Of a stretch of DNA of 45,964 nucleotides, positions 25,672 to 33,501 are shown one piece after another. Both the position numbers and the translations under genes were made by a program. The stretch covers positions 1-45,964 of the forward strand of contig NZ_JAHXRQ010000031.1 of assembly GCF_019392335.1 (NCBI RefSeq). Direction: 5' to 3'. Origin of the DNA: Mameliella sp. CS4. GTDB lineage: Bacteria; Pseudomonadota; Alphaproteobacteria; Rhodobacterales; Rhodobacteraceae. A model generated the notes under the pieces. It searched no databases, was not told the DNA's origin, and saw only the letters and a program-made list of their open reading frames with translations. How positions within the stretch are numbered: the first letter of the stretch is position 1; each line of letters begins with the position of its first letter.

Positions 25672-26949
25672 GTGGACGTCGCCATTCTCTTCTCGGTTTT
25701 CGTGGCCGGCCTTGCGCTGGGCATTCCCGTCGCGATCACCCTTGGCCTGTCGTCGCTGGCCTATCTGCTGTTCGCCGGGATGCCCCCGGTGGTCATGCCG
25801 CAAAAGATGTACGCGGGCATGGATGTCTTTGTGTTGCTGTCGATCCCGGGGTTCATCCTTGCGGGCAACCTGATGAACCAGGGCGGGATCACTCATCGCA
25901 TCATCCGCTTTGCAAATGCCCTCGTGGGATGGATTAGGGGCGGGCTTGGCTTGACCAATATCTCGGCCTCGATGCTGTTTGGCGGTATCACCGGCACGGC
26001 GGTGGCCGATGCGGCCAGCCTTGGCGGCGTGCTGATCCCCGGCATGAAGAAAGCGGGCTATCCGGCTGATTTCTCGGCCGCTGTCACTGCGGCCTCGTCC
26101 ACGGTCGGCCCGATCATTCCGCCGTCCGTGCCGATGATCATCGTCGGCGCGCTGTCGGGGATATCGGTGGGCAAGATGTTCCTGGCGGGGGCCATTCCCG
26201 GCATCCTGATGGGCGTGGCCATGATGGTGACCTGCTACATCATCTCTGTCCGGCGCGGCTATCCGCACCAGCCCTGGCAGGGCTGGGGAGAGGTCGCGCG
26301 CAGCTTCGGCGGGGCGATCTGGGCCATCGCCATGACCTTCCTGATCATCTACGGGCTGCTGTCCGGCTATGCCACGCCAACGGAAACCGCCGTTGTCGCC
26401 TCTGTCTATGCCTTCATCGTCGGCGCCTTCATCTACCGTGAACTCCCCATCCGGAAAGTGCCGGGCATCGTGGCCGACAGCGCTGTGTCCGCCGCTGGCA
26501 TCCTCGCACTGGTGGGCTTTGCCAATGTCTTTGGCTGGATCCTTGTGTCCGAGCGCATTCCGCAGGCCATCGCCGACTCCGTGCTTTCGCTGACCGACAA
26601 CAAGTTCCTAGTGATCCTGCTGATCAACATCCTGCTGCTTTTCGTCGGCATGTTCATGGAGACGATCGCGGCGCTGATCATCCTCTTCGTGCCGCTCTTG
26701 TCACTGTCGAACGCGGTGGGCATCGACCCGCTGCATTTCGCGACCTTCGCGGTGCTGAACCTGATGATCGGGCTGACCACGCCGCCGGTGGGGGTCTGCC
26801 TCTTTGTCTGCGCCAATATCGCCCGGCTGCCGCTGGCGCCGGTGGTGCGTGCGATCCTGCCCTTCCTTCTGACCAACATCCTTGTGCTGCTGGCGGTCTC
26901 CTTCTTTCCGCCGCTGGCCACCTGGCTGCCATCCGTCCTGACCAACTGA
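25672..26949 (+). CDS. TRAP transporter large permease (DctM family)
   Basis: 425 residues from a GTG at 25672, preceded by GAGGAGG; ATG alternatives lie deep inside the first helices. About 12 helices are seen, with DctM landmarks LLSIPGFILAGNLMNQGGIT, MLFGGITGTAVADAASLGGV, S-T-V-G-P-I-I-P-P-S-V-P-M, TPTETAVVASVYAF and TTPPVGVCLFVCANIA. Coupled to the DctQ gene, it forms the sodium-driven membrane part of the hexuronate/aldonate importer. Confidence 0.93.
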   Translation: MDVAILFSVFVAGLALGIPVAITLGLSSLAYLLFAGMPPVVMPQKMYAGMDVFVLLSIPGFILAGNLMNQGGITHRIIRFANALVGWIRGGLGLTNISASMLFGGITGTAVADAASLGGVLIPGMKKAGYPADFSAAVTAASSTVGPIIPPSVPMIIVGALSGISVGKMFLAGAIPGILMGVAMMVTCYIISVRRGYPHQPWQGWGEVARSFGGAIWAIAMTFLIIYGLLSGYATPTETAVVASVYAFIVGAFIYRELPIRKVPGIVADSAVSAAGILALVGFANVFGWILVSERIPQAIADSVLSLTDNKFLVILLINILLLFVGMFMETIAALIILFVPLLSLSNAVGIDPLHFATFAVLNLMIGLTTPPVGVCLFVCANIARLPLAPVVRAILPFLLTNILVLLAVSFFPPLATWLPSVLTN

Positions 26950-26960
26950 GGAGGACCGAC

Positions 26961-28007
26961 ATGCAAACCCGAGTCTGCCGTCTTTACGGCGCCAAAGACC
27001 TGCGCATCGAAACCGAAGAGGTCGCCGCACCGGGGCCGGGCCAGGTGCTTGTCGCCGTCGCCGCGGGCGGCATCTGCGGATCGGACATGCACTACATGTC
27101 CGACGGCGGCATCGGCACCATCCGCGTGCGCGAGCCGATCATCCTGGGCCATGAGGCCTCTGGCCGGGTCATGGCGGTGGGCGCGGGGGTCACGGGCCTG
27201 ACACCGGGCGATCCGGTTGCCTTGAACCCCAGCCGCCCCTGCGGGGACTGCGCATACTGCGCCGAGGGCCTGCCGATGCATTGCCTGAACATGCGCTTCA
27301 ACGGGTCCGCCATGCGGCTGCCACATGAACAGGGGCTGTTCCGCGACCGGATCGTGGTGGACGCGGTGCAATGCGTCCCCCTGCTGGACGGCGCCGACCT
27401 GGGCGCCGTGGCCTGTGCCGAACCCTTGGCGGTCTGCCTGCATGCCGCGCGCATGGGCGGAGAGATCGCAGGCAAGCGCGTCCTGGTCACGGGCGCCGGG
27501 CCCATCGGTGCACTTTGCGTTGCCATCGCGGCGCGTGCGGGCGCGGCAGAGATTGTCGTCACCGACCTGCAGGACGCCACGCTGGAGGTCGCCCGCGCGA
27601 TGGGCGCCACCCGCACCATCAATGTCGCCAGTGACCCGGACGCGATGGAGGCCTATGCCGCCGACAAGGGGTATTTCCACCTCGTCTACGAATGCTCTGC
27701 CGCCGCGCCTGCCATCCGCTCTGCCATCGCCACACTGCGTCCGCGGGGCACGCTGGTGCAGGTCGGCGTTGTCGGAGACACGCCGATGCCGATCAACGCG
27801 CTGGTGGCCAAGGAGATCAACGTGCAGGGCACCCATCGCTTTCACGAGGAGTTTGCCGAGGCCGTCGAGGCGATCACCTCGGGCAGTATCGACGTGGGTC
27901 CAATCATCACGGCAAGCTTTCCGCTGGAAGAGGCGGCACAGGCCTTTGCTGTGGCCGCTGACCGGACGAAATCGGTCAAGGTTCACCTGACATTCGAGGC
28001 CGCGTGA
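26961..28007 (+). CDS. Zinc-dependent aldonate dehydrogenase, L-idonate/L-gulonate 5-dehydrogenase-like
   Basis: 348 residues from ATG 26961, with GAGGAGG upstream. It is a medium-chain alcohol dehydrogenase: GGICGSDMHYMSDGG (catalytic zinc C39), ILGHEASG (His/Glu ligands), structural zinc cysteines in RPCGDCAYCAEGLPMHC, and the nucleotide motif GAGPIG. The N-M-R-F-N-G-S-A-M-R-L-P-H block is characteristic of L-idonate 5-dehydrogenase (IdnD). In this setting oxidation of L-gulonate to D-fructuronate would feed directly into UxuB and UxuA, so a gulonate role is at least as likely as idonate. The gene is cotranscribed with the TRAP genes and its stop overlaps the next start. Confidence 0.85.
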   Translation: MQTRVCRLYGAKDLRIETEEVAAPGPGQVLVAVAAGGICGSDMHYMSDGGIGTIRVREPIILGHEASGRVMAVGAGVTGLTPGDPVALNPSRPCGDCAYCAEGLPMHCLNMRFNGSAMRLPHEQGLFRDRIVVDAVQCVPLLDGADLGAVACAEPLAVCLHAARMGGEIAGKRVLVTGAGPIGALCVAIAARAGAAEIVVTDLQDATLEVARAMGATRTINVASDPDAMEAYAADKGYFHLVYECSAAAPAIRSAIATLRPRGTLVQVGVVGDTPMPINALVAKEINVQGTHRFHEEFAEAVEAITSGSIDVGPIITASFPLEEAAQAFAVAADRTKSVKVHLTFEAA

Positions 28008-29059
28008 TGCAGAGATTTGCCCGTAATGACCTGTTCGACCTGGCCCGTACTCTGCTGACGGAGGGGGGCCTTGACCCGGAGAAAGCGCGCATCGTCGCCG
28101 ACCTGCTGATCCGCACCGATGAGTTGGGGGTCACGACGCACGGGATCTCGATGGTCTCTTACTACTTGCCGGAACTGGCCTCGGGGCGGATGACCTCGGA
28201 GGGCAGCCATGAGGTCATCACCAATCGCGGCGCAACGCAGGTCTGGGACGGCAATTACCTGCCCGGACATTGGGTCATGACCCATGCGCTGGAGTCCGGC
28301 ATGGCCCGCGCCCGCGAGACCGGCATCGCCGCCATCGCGATCCGGCGCAGCCATCACATCGGCTGCCTGTCGACGCTGACCCGTATCGCCGCCCTGCAGG
28401 GGCAAATCTGTTACATCGCAACCTCGGACCCGTCGGGCCAGTGGGTTGCGCCCTTTGGCGGGGTCGAACCCTTGTTGACGCCGAACCCCTGGGCCATCGG
28501 CTATCCCGGCGGCGAGCACCCGGTACTGATCGACACCTGTGCCTCGATCACCACGGTGTCCAAGGTGCGCGAGCACATCAACAGCGGCACACAGTTCGCC
28601 CATCCCTGGATGCTGGACGCCGAGGGCAACGCCACCACCGACCCGAATGTGGTGAATGCCGATCCCAGGGGATCAATCCTGCCGGTCGGCGGCATGGATC
28701 ACGGTCATAAGGGGTTCGCCATGAGCCTGATGGTCGAGATGCTGACCCAGGGCCTTGCAGGGCATGGACGGGTCGAGTCGCCCGACCGCTGGGGGGCGAA
28801 CGTGTTTTTGCAGGTCATGGACCCGGCGGCCTTCGCCGGGGCAGGGGCGTTCGAGGCGCAGGTGGACCACCTCAATTCCGCCTGCCGTGACAGTGTCCCG
28901 ATCCCGGGGCGCGGTCCGGTGCGCATTCCGGGCGACAGAGCCGCAAGCGCGATGGCACAGGCCGCGACGCAGGGGATTGCCCTGCCGGACGAAGTGCTGA
29001 CCCGTATCCGCGCCTGCGCCGAGGCGGCGGGCCTTGATTTCCCCAAGGACCTCGCCTGA
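28007..29059 (+). CDS. Ldh_2-family (YiaK/AllD-type) NAD(P)-dependent oxidoreductase
   Basis: 350 residues. The ATG at 28007 shares bases with the upstream stop (TGATG). It belongs to the malate/L-lactate dehydrogenase (Ldh_2) family: ADLLIRTDELGVTTHGISMV, the R-S-H-H-I-G catalytic His block, NPWAIGYPG, and G-G-M-D-H-G-H-K-G-F-A-M-S-L-M-V-E near 230, which binds the cofactor. Family members reduce 2-keto acids or 2,3-diketo-L-gulonate, or oxidise ureidoglycolate or malate. Here a role in sugar-acid redox steps is likely, but the substrate is uncertain. Last gene of the operon. Confidence 0.85.
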   Translation: MQRFARNDLFDLARTLLTEGGLDPEKARIVADLLIRTDELGVTTHGISMVSYYLPELASGRMTSEGSHEVITNRGATQVWDGNYLPGHWVMTHALESGMARARETGIAAIAIRRSHHIGCLSTLTRIAALQGQICYIATSDPSGQWVAPFGGVEPLLTPNPWAIGYPGGEHPVLIDTCASITTVSKVREHINSGTQFAHPWMLDAEGNATTDPNVVNADPRGSILPVGGMDHGHKGFAMSLMVEMLTQGLAGHGRVESPDRWGANVFLQVMDPAAFAGAGAFEAQVDHLNSACRDSVPIPGRGPVRIPGDRAASAMAQAATQGIALPDEVLTRIRACAEAAGLDFPKDLA

Positions 29060-29125
29060 GCCTCGGGGAAATCACCGGAGTTTGATGAAAAATCAGGCAT
29101 CTGCACGTCACAGGGCAATTGCGGG

Positions 29126-29156
29126 GGCGGGGGATATCAAGACCTGTTTCCCCGCC
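29126..29156 (+). terminator. Possible hairpin before the envelope module
   Basis: GGCGGGG (29126-29132) can pair with CCCCGCC (29150-29156) across a 17 nt loop that contains GATATC. No T-run follows. It lies between the Ldh_2-type gene and the small OmpA-like gene and could separate the two operons. Confidence 0.3.
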
Positions 29157-29210
29157 AAATCGCCGTTATGCTACCCATGTTTGACAAAGTCATTGCATGG
29201 AGCCTGACCC

Positions 29211-29696
29211 GTGACGTCACAGAATGCCGCCAGCCCGTCGACCCGCTCTGGCCCGGGTCTGCCCCGTCGAGCCATCTTCGGGGCGGTGCTGGTCGCTGCG
29301 GCCTTGGGCGCCGCCGCTGCGCTGGGCATCGCTGGTGCGGCGCTGAAACCCGCCAGCGAGGACTATGTCTTCAGCCGTGGCACCGGCTTTGCCACGGGGG
29401 AAGAGCTGCGCCTGAAAGCGCAGCTTTCGCAGCTTGCCGCCGATGATCGCATCGTCATTCGGATAACCGGTCACAGTGGGACCCAGGGCGACGAGGCCGC
29501 CAACCTGAAGCTCTCCGAAGATCGCGCCGAGACCGCGCGGCAGGTGGCGCTGGAGGCCGGTTTCCCGCTGCGGCGCATCGACTGGGCCGGCGGCGTGGGC
29601 GGGGGCGATCCGCTGCCACGAGAGGACGGCATGGGGGATCGTGCGTATCAGTCCAGCCTGGCCCGGGTGACACTGTCCTGGCAGGTGCGGCCATGA
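29211..29696 (+). CDS. Small inner-membrane-anchored OmpA-like protein
   Basis: 161 residues from GTG 29211, with GGAG 8 nt upstream. One N-terminal membrane helix (AIFGAVLVAAALGAAAALGI) is followed by a compact OmpA-like domain: I-R-I-T-G-H-S-G-T-Q-G, then N-L-K-L-S-E-D-R-A-E-T-A-R-Q-V-A, G-F-P-L-R-R-I-D and a final S-S-L-A-R-V-T-L strand. The usual GHTD Asp that contacts peptidoglycan is replaced by Gly (G87-H88-S89-G90), while the LSxxRA Arg is kept, so peptidoglycan binding may be altered. It is the first gene of a five-gene operon and overlaps the next gene (ATGA). Confidence 0.75.
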   Translation: MTSQNAASPSTRSGPGLPRRAIFGAVLVAAALGAAAALGIAGAALKPASEDYVFSRGTGFATGEELRLKAQLSQLAADDRIVIRITGHSGTQGDEAANLKLSEDRAETARQVALEAGFPLRRIDWAGGVGGGDPLPREDGMGDRAYQSSLARVTLSWQVRP

Positions 29697-30382
29697 CCAT
29701 GCACGACCGCGTCTTCAGCGGGGGCAGCCTGTCGGCGCGCACGCCTGTCCTGCCCGTGGTGCTGGTGCTGGTCGCGGTACTACTGGCCGGGCTGGCCTAC
29801 CTGGCGTTTGTCCGGCTGCCGCTGTGGTTCCCGGGCGCGCATATCGTCCTTGCCGTGGTTCTGGGGTTGGCGTTGTCGCTGGGGGCGCTGATGCTGTTGC
29901 CCGCCCGTATGCTGCATTCCGAGGCGGCGCTGCTGGCCCATGCCTTTGACCAGTTGCACGGCGCCCAGTCCGGACGCCACGCCACCGCGCTGGCCACGGT
30001 GATCGAAACCCACGACCGTGCCCGCCGCATCCGCCGTATCGTGCCCGGCACGCAAGAGGACATCGCCGCGCTGCTGACCCGGACCGCAGACAGGTTCGAC
30101 GCATTGGCGCGCAGCCTGTTCTACGCGCCCGGCGAACTGCCACGCGTGCAGGCGGTGCTGGCGCGGTCCGACCTTGTGGTCGAGGCGATCGAGACCCACG
30201 GCGCCCTGCGCGCCCGTGCCGGCGGCGATGGCAAGGATGTCGAGGCCAGCCGCGCCCATCTGCGCACCAGCATACAGAGCCTGCATGATGCGCTGGACGG
30301 GCTGGAGGCGCGGGCAATCACGTCTTTGCTGGAGAAGGTCGAAGTGGCATCATCGACCGCAGAGACCCTGCTGCGCCGCTGA
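29693..30382 (+). CDS. Two-helix membrane protein, XpaC-like helical tail
   Basis: 229 residues; ATG 29693 overlaps the upstream stop, with a second in-frame ATG 2 codons later. Two adjacent membrane helices (about 20-42, PVVLVLVAVLLAGLAYLAFV, and 48-72, AHIVLAVVLGLALSLGALML) are followed by ~150 mostly helical cytosolic residues. The tail pattern F-Y-A-P-G-E-L-P-R-V-Q-A-V-L, then E-A-S-R-A-H-L-R-T-S-I-Q-S-L-H-D-A-L-D and the final E-V-A-S-S-T-A-E-T-L-L-R-R, resembles the XpaC (5-bromo-4-chloroindolyl phosphate hydrolysis, PF10112) layout, though only distantly. XpaC proteins usually neighbour TelA toxic-anion-resistance genes, and none is seen here. The function is unknown. Confidence 0.6.
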   Translation: MTMHDRVFSGGSLSARTPVLPVVLVLVAVLLAGLAYLAFVRLPLWFPGAHIVLAVVLGLALSLGALMLLPARMLHSEAALLAHAFDQLHGAQSGRHATALATVIETHDRARRIRRIVPGTQEDIAALLTRTADRFDALARSLFYAPGELPRVQAVLARSDLVVEAIETHGALRARAGGDGKDVEASRAHLRTSIQSLHDALDGLEARAITSLLEKVEVASSTAETLLRR

Positions 30383-30434
30383 GGTGGCGTTGAATTTCCG
30401 GGGCCAAGTCCCCGACAACGACGAAGGACTTGTT

Positions 30435-32108
30435 ATGAAGAAACTCATTCGATCCCTTTGCACAGTGCTGGCCCTGGCGGCCACTGGCCTGCCCGCGATG
30501 GCCGAGACAGGAGATCCGCTGGCCCAGGTCGTGACCAGCCCGGTGCGCGACTGTTCCGGCGGAACCACGCAGAAGATGCCGTTGATCGCCTGGGGCGCGG
30601 ACGGTGTCGTGGTCCATGCCAACGGCAATTCCCTTTCCCCGCGCGGCGGGTTGCTGCAGGACGCGGGCTGGGAACTGACGCTTTCGGTCAAGGACAAGTT
30701 CGCGGGCCAGGTCGAAGACTACCTGGCCTGTGACACGCCTTTCCTGCGTGGCACGCTGGGCATGCTGATGGCCGCCGCCCCGGTGACCGAAGCCGACCCC
30801 AGGACCGAACAGATCGTTTTCTTCAAGCACAGCTGGTCGGCCGGGGATGGCATTGTCGCAGGAGAGGGCATCCGCCGTCCGTCCGATCTGGCGGGCAAGC
30901 GGATCGCGATCCAGGCCTACGGCCCGCACGTCGATTTCGTGGGCCGGGTGCTGTCGGACGCAGGCCTCAGCTTTGACGACGTGACCGTGGTCTGGGCCGA
31001 GGCGCTGACCGGCGACGGCGACACGCCTGCCAATCTCTTTGCCGAGGGCAAGGCCGATGCGGCGGCGGTGATCCTGCCGGATGCGCGTTTCCTGACCTCG
31101 GGCGGAGCCGTGGGCACCGGGGCCGAAGGCTCGGTCAAGGGATCGACGATCCTGATCTCGACGCTGGAGGCGACCTCGGTCGTCTCGGACTATATCGCGG
31201 TGCGGGCGGACTATTTCGACGCCCATCGCGACGAGATCGCCCAGTTGGTCAACGCGCTGTTCCGGGCCGAGGAAGAGATGCGCGCCTTCATGGCCGAAGA
31301 GGGCAATCCGGACCGCGCCCAGATGGCGCGGCTGATGGCCGACGAATTCCTGGGCGGGCTGCCGCAGGAAGAAGGCGTGTTCCTCTGGATGGATGCGATC
31401 ACCGACGGCTGGTCGGGCAACGCCCGCCATTTTGCCGATCCCTCGGACCTGCGCCGCTTCGACGTCCTCAGCCAGGAGGTCGCCACGGCGCTGCGCGGCG
31501 CCGGAATGATCGACTTTCCGCATGAACTGGCCACGGCGGAATGGGATTACACCACGCTGACAGACGGGCTGAAAAACCTCGACGACCGCCAGGTCGCCGC
31601 CTTCAACCCGGAAAAGGCGGCGCAGGCCGTCAACCGGCTGCGCCGCACCGGTCAGCTGGACGCCAACACCAAGATCGACTTCCAGGTCTACTTCGAGCCG
31701 GACACCCCGGATTTCCCCGCCGACCTCTACGCCGAGGATTTCGCCGAAATCCTGCGCCTGGCCTCGACCTATTCCGGCGCAATCATCACAGTCGAAGGCC
31801 ATGCCGACCCGCTGCATTTCCTTCGGCGCCAAAAGGACGGCGCCGCCAAGTCCGAGCTGCGTGGCATCCGCACCTCGACGCAGAACCTGTCGCTGCAGCG
31901 GGCCATCGCCGTGGTCGATGCGCTGGAAACCTATGCCGAGGACAATGGCATCCGGCTGATCCGCGACCAGTTCATCGTCGATGGCGTCGGCATTTCCGCC
32001 CCCAAGTTCAACCCGCCCACCACAGAGGCGGAGTGGCGGCAGAACATGCGTGTGGTTTTCCGGGTGCTGACGGCCCAGGCCGAAGCCACCACCTTCGATC
32101 CGCTATGA
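30435..32108 (+). CDS. Periplasmic binding protein (NMT1/SsuA-like) fused to OmpA domain
   Basis: 557 residues from ATG 30435 (MKKLIRSLCTVLALAATGLP, signal peptide cut after A23). The start is confirmed by the signal peptide and by AAGGA upstream. Residues ~40-330 look like a class II periplasmic binding protein: M-P-L-I-A-W-G-A-D, P-S-D-L-A-G-K-R-I-A-I-Q-A-Y-G-P, LFAEGKADAAAVILPDARF, SDYIAVRADYFDAHRDEIAQ. Residues ~430-550 are an OmpA-like domain with G-H-A-D (D458) and L-S-L-Q-R-A (R489), the two peptidoglycan-contact residues. The fusion suggests a ligand sensor fixed to the cell wall rather than a free transporter component; no permease genes accompany it. Confidence 0.85.
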   Translation: MKKLIRSLCTVLALAATGLPAMAETGDPLAQVVTSPVRDCSGGTTQKMPLIAWGADGVVVHANGNSLSPRGGLLQDAGWELTLSVKDKFAGQVEDYLACDTPFLRGTLGMLMAAAPVTEADPRTEQIVFFKHSWSAGDGIVAGEGIRRPSDLAGKRIAIQAYGPHVDFVGRVLSDAGLSFDDVTVVWAEALTGDGDTPANLFAEGKADAAAVILPDARFLTSGGAVGTGAEGSVKGSTILISTLEATSVVSDYIAVRADYFDAHRDEIAQLVNALFRAEEEMRAFMAEEGNPDRAQMARLMADEFLGGLPQEEGVFLWMDAITDGWSGNARHFADPSDLRRFDVLSQEVATALRGAGMIDFPHELATAEWDYTTLTDGLKNLDDRQVAAFNPEKAAQAVNRLRRTGQLDANTKIDFQVYFEPDTPDFPADLYAEDFAEILRLASTYSGAIITVEGHADPLHFLRRQKDGAAKSELRGIRTSTQNLSLQRAIAVVDALETYAEDNGIRLIRDQFIVDGVGISAPKFNPPTTEAEWRQNMRVVFRVLTAQAEATTFDPL

Positions 32109-32124
32109 CCCGGGGGATGGTGAC

Positions 32125-32877
32125 ATGAGCATGGCAAAAAGCGCCCTGGTGGCCGTGGCCGGCGTTGTGGCCGTGAGTGGCTTTATCTTTTACAACACCC
32201 TGTCCGAGCCGGGCACCTACACGCCCGCGACCGACATGGGCACCGTGGACTGGGAGGCGCTGGCCGCCTGGCCACCGCTGATCGAGGTGCCGGACGTGGA
32301 GGCGGTGCCGGACCCGGACCGGATCTTTACCATGATCGTTCTGGACGATTCCGGCTCCATGGGGTCCGACCTGGAACAGGCCAAGGCCGCGGTGCTGGAG
32401 GCGGTGCGCATGATGGACCCGAACGACAGAGTGGGTGTCCTGGCGCTGAATGCCGGGCTGGTCCTGCCTTTCGAGACGGTCGAGGATGCCGCGGATATCC
32501 TGCCGGGCCGGCTGTCGCCGCTGCGGTCCACCGGCTCGACCCCGCTGGGTCCGGCCCTGTCGGCGGCGCGTGATCTGCTGTCCGAAGAGGCGGCGCGCTC
32601 GCGGTCTTTCGGCACCTACCGGATCATCGTCACCACGGACGGGGCGGCGGACGATCCCGACCTTCTGGTGCGTGAGGTGATCGAGACGGTGAACAAGACG
32701 CCGGTCCAGGTGGCCACCATCGGCATCGGCATCGGACGGCGCCACGTCCTGAACGCCGAAGGGCACACGAGCTATGTCGCGGTGGACGATGTGGGCAAGC
32801 TGGCCCAGGCGCTGCAGGCCGCCGTGGCCGAGAACGCCAGTTTCGATCCGATCACGGCCTTCGAGGGGGACAATTAG
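32125..32877 (+). CDS. Membrane-anchored VWA-domain protein
   Basis: 250 residues from ATG 32125, 16 bp after the previous gene. One N-terminal helix (about 6-24, SALVAVAGVVAVSGFIFYN) anchors the protein, with the bulk in the periplasm. A von Willebrand A domain spans ~67-240. The MIDAS metal motif is intact: D74-x-S76-x-S78 (DDSGSMGSD), the distal Thr in S-T-G-S-T-P-L-G, and the Asp in V-T-T-D-G-A-A-D-D. VWA proteins commonly mediate metal-dependent protein contacts. It probably interacts with the OmpA-fused binding protein encoded just upstream (inference). Confidence 0.85.
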   Translation: MSMAKSALVAVAGVVAVSGFIFYNTLSEPGTYTPATDMGTVDWEALAAWPPLIEVPDVEAVPDPDRIFTMIVLDDSGSMGSDLEQAKAAVLEAVRMMDPNDRVGVLALNAGLVLPFETVEDAADILPGRLSPLRSTGSTPLGPALSAARDLLSEEAARSRSFGTYRIIVTTDGAADDPDLLVREVIETVNKTPVQVATIGIGIGRRHVLNAEGHTSYVAVDDVGKLAQALQAAVAENASFDPITAFEGDN

Positions 32878-32880
32878 GGC

Positions 32881-33498
32881 ATGGGCCGCGCGCTGCTGCA
32901 ATGGGACGAATGGAACCCGGGACTGGACACCGACGACATGACCCTGGCCGAGGTGCTGGCGACGATGCCCGCCGCCGAGGCCGAGGAGGTGCCCGAGATC
33001 ATCCGGAAATACGAGAACCCCGAAAGTCCCGACGCGCTGCCCGGCGCGATCAGTCTCGCGCGGCATGATTGCATCCACGTCCTGCTGGGCCGGGGCCTGC
33101 ACGTGCAGGACGAGGCCTTTATCATTGGCGCCACGATGGGCGCGGCCTCGGACATCACGGATGCGGCGGTGGATACCTTCATCCACGTCTCGACCACGCT
33201 TTACCCGAAGGTCTGGCAGTTCAAGCCCGAGCACATCCCCAGCTATCGGCTGGGGGTGGGCTATTCCATCGACAACCTGCCGAACCGGGATCTGCACCTT
33301 GTCCCGCTGGAGGACGACCCCTGGCAGTCGATGACCGTGCGCGAGCTGCGCAAACATTTCGGCATCGTCAAGGAAGAGTTGCGCGCCTATTTCCGCAAGG
33401 CGGAACTGCTGGTGCCCGGCACGCGCGCCTCGCGGCGGCTGGATACCTCGGCCCACAGGCGCGACCAGTCCTTGAACTACCGCGACGGCGGCGATTGA
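32881..33498 (+). CDS. Uncharacterised protein with Coq4-like HDxxH-x11-E motif
   Basis: 205 residues from ATG 32881, 3 bp after the VWA gene stop, so translationally coupled. There is no signal peptide or membrane helix, so it is cytosolic. The striking feature is R-H62-D-x-x-H66, followed exactly 11 residues later by E78, within ARHDCIHVLLGRGLHVQDEA and then F-I-I-G-A-T-M-G-A. This is the zinc-ligand spacing of the Coq4 family of ubiquinone-biosynthesis proteins. The rest (I-H-V-S-T-T-L-Y-P-K-V-W-Q-F-K, Y-R-L-G-V-G-Y-S-I-D-N) is not one I can name, and the protein is not ordinary Coq4. It is the last gene of the module; only 3 bp separate it from the convergent racemase-family gene. Confidence 0.65.
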   Translation: MGRALLQWDEWNPGLDTDDMTLAEVLATMPAAEAEEVPEIIRKYENPESPDALPGAISLARHDCIHVLLGRGLHVQDEAFIIGATMGAASDITDAAVDTFIHVSTTLYPKVWQFKPEHIPSYRLGVGYSIDNLPNRDLHLVPLEDDPWQSMTVRELRKHFGIVKEELRAYFRKAELLVPGTRASRRLDTSAHRRDQSLNYRDGGD

Positions 33499-33501
33499 CG
33501 C

